A stretch of 64,000 nucleotides of DNA from Steroidobacter agaridevorans (GTDB taxonomy: Bacteria > Pseudomonadota > Gammaproteobacteria > Steroidobacterales > Steroidobacteraceae), in the NCBI RefSeq assembly GCF_009932555.1, contig NZ_BLJO01000008.1:244644-308643 (forward strand), in the 5' to 3' direction. The notes below the pieces were generated by a model that saw only the letters and a list, made by a program, of their open reading frames with translations, was not told the origin of the DNA and searched no databases. The position numbers were made by a program, and so were the translations under genes. Below, piece after piece: positions 63,300 through 64,000 of the stretch (positions within the stretch are counted from its first letter, which is position 1; the number at the start of each line of letters is the position of its first letter).

Positions 63300-64000
63300 T
63301 CAGCTGGCGTGCAGCAGGCCGGCGGCGGGGGCGAGAATGCTATTGAGCGGCCGGGGTTTGCCGATGGCGTAGCCCTGGCCGTATTGGACTTCCAGCTCGA
63401 TCAGGCGCATGCAGATCTCGGGCGTCTCGACGTACTCGGCGATCGTTTCCATGCCCATGGCGCCGGCCAGCTGGGCGATGGCGCCGACCAGCGCTTGCGA
63501 GCGTTCGTTATGCAGCAGGTCGCGGATGAACGAGCCGTCGATCTTCAACGAAGAGAACTGCAGGTTCTTCAGGTGCGTGAGCGAGCTCAGGCCGGTGCCG
63601 AAATCGTCGAGTGCGAATCGGCAGCCGCGGGCGCCGAGTGTGCTCATCAACAGCTGAGCGTGTTCCATGTTGTTGACTGCAGAGGTTTCGGTCAGCTCGA
63701 AAGTGAGGCATTCGCCGGTCACGCCGTGCTCGTCCATCTGCAGTTGCACCCAGTCGAGGAAGGCATCGTCGCCGAGCGTCGGGCCGGACAGGTTGATGGA
63801 AACATGCAGCGGCCTGAAGCCAGGTCGTGCACTGGCGCCGCGCAGATGTTTGAACACATCGGCGATGACGTAGCGGTCGATCTGGGGCATCAACTGATAC
63901 CGCGCAGCCGACGACATGAAAGACCCCGGCAGTACCAGGCGGCCTTTCTCGTCGATGATCCGCAGCAGCATCTCGTAACGGTGCACCGAGTCGCGCGTCA
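63300..64000 (-). CDS. EAL-domain protein, 5' end outside the window
   Basis: At least 233 residues; the frame is open to the right edge. An intact EAL phosphodiesterase core: EMLLR (the EAL Glu), SINLSG, FELTET, DDFGTG, LKIDGSF, AEYVET and QGYAIGKP. It would break down cyclic di-GMP. The part before EAL (GGDEF, PAS or membrane domains) is cut off by the window edge. The C-terminus ends with a short Ala-rich tail. Confidence 0.92.
   Translation of the reverse strand, partial: TRDSVHRYEMLLRIIDEKGRLVLPGSFMSSAARYQLMPQIDRYVIADVFKHLRGASARPGFRPLHVSINLSGPTLGDDAFLDWVQLQMDEHGVTGECLTFELTETSAVNNMEHAQLLMSTLGARGCRFALDDFGTGLSSLTHLKNLQFSSLKIDGSFIRDLLHNERSQALVGAIAQLAGAMGMETIAEYVETPEICMRLIELEVQYGQGYAIGKPRPLNSILAPAAGLLHAS

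Noticed and set aside
1-64000. CRISPR array, tRNA, rRNA, IS element or replication origin
   Set aside because: No regularly spaced direct repeats, tRNA-like T-arm sequences in the right context, transposase frames or DnaA-box clusters were seen on reading.

Overview
The window reads as a stretch of chromosome from a high-GC, Gram-negative aerobic gammaproteobacterium. The best guess is the Xanthomonadales/Nevskiales/Steroidobacter neighbourhood, inferred from gene content and not from a marker gene. It carries a TonB-dependent receptor, a BamA/Omp85 protein, many lipoproteins and signal-peptide proteins, PQQ-type dehydrogenases, an S9 peptidase, an inactive-looking GH20 homologue, amidohydrolase, esterases, a bacteriohemerythrin and an EAL-domain protein. 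No rRNA, tRNA, CRISPR array, integrase or IS element was seen.

Layout. 1-9 kb: secreted S9 peptidase, a PilS-like sensor without its phospho-acceptor region, a secreted hydrolase, a DUF4410-like protein, a membrane-anchored lytic transglycosylase, a VWA protein and a hemerythrin. 9-15 kb: MHS-type transporter, the ABC-F protein YbiT, a Gly-rich RRM protein with a long leader, a membrane protein, YggU/DUF167 and an isochorismatase-like protein without its catalytic triad. 15-24 kb: small beta-barrel protein, DUF1254/1214 protein, VOC and NTF2-like proteins, a REP-like palindrome, a methyltransferase, a YvlD-type membrane protein, an unknown protein, and a BamA paralogue followed by an Asp-rich DUF4397 lipoprotein.

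24-38 kb is a periplasmic and catabolic region: two paralogous secreted proteins of one unnamed family, a quinohemoprotein alcohol dehydrogenase whose ribosome binding site lies inside a strong hairpin, an amidohydrolase, a redoxin/cytochrome c/copper-monooxygenase-like fusion and a secreted esterase. 38.3-40.9 kb holds four minus-strand genes of unrelated type with a 345-bp empty gap, and looks acquired. 41-59 kb: APC permease, nucleosidase, PQQ-propeller cytochrome c, GH20 pseudo-enzyme, LysE exporter, TonB receptor, NAD-dependent epimerase, serine hydrolase, DUF4394, Tat-exported aldo/keto reductase, thioredoxin 2, MATE pump and sorbosone-dehydrogenase-like protein.

59.1-61.3 kb is the clearest accessory module: an XRE-type regulator, an overlapping AbiEii/DUF6036-like nucleotidyltransferase and a DUF4365 nuclease-like gene read in one direction, behind two matching 18-bp palindromes. 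It looks like a toxin-antitoxin or defence operon. The window closes with a FecR-like lipoprotein, a small unknown, a gamma-carbonic anhydrase, a GNAT acetyltransferase and a 5'-truncated EAL gene.

Four convergent gene pairs share interlocked 4-bp stop codons and three more overlap further, so many convergent ends have no room for a terminator.
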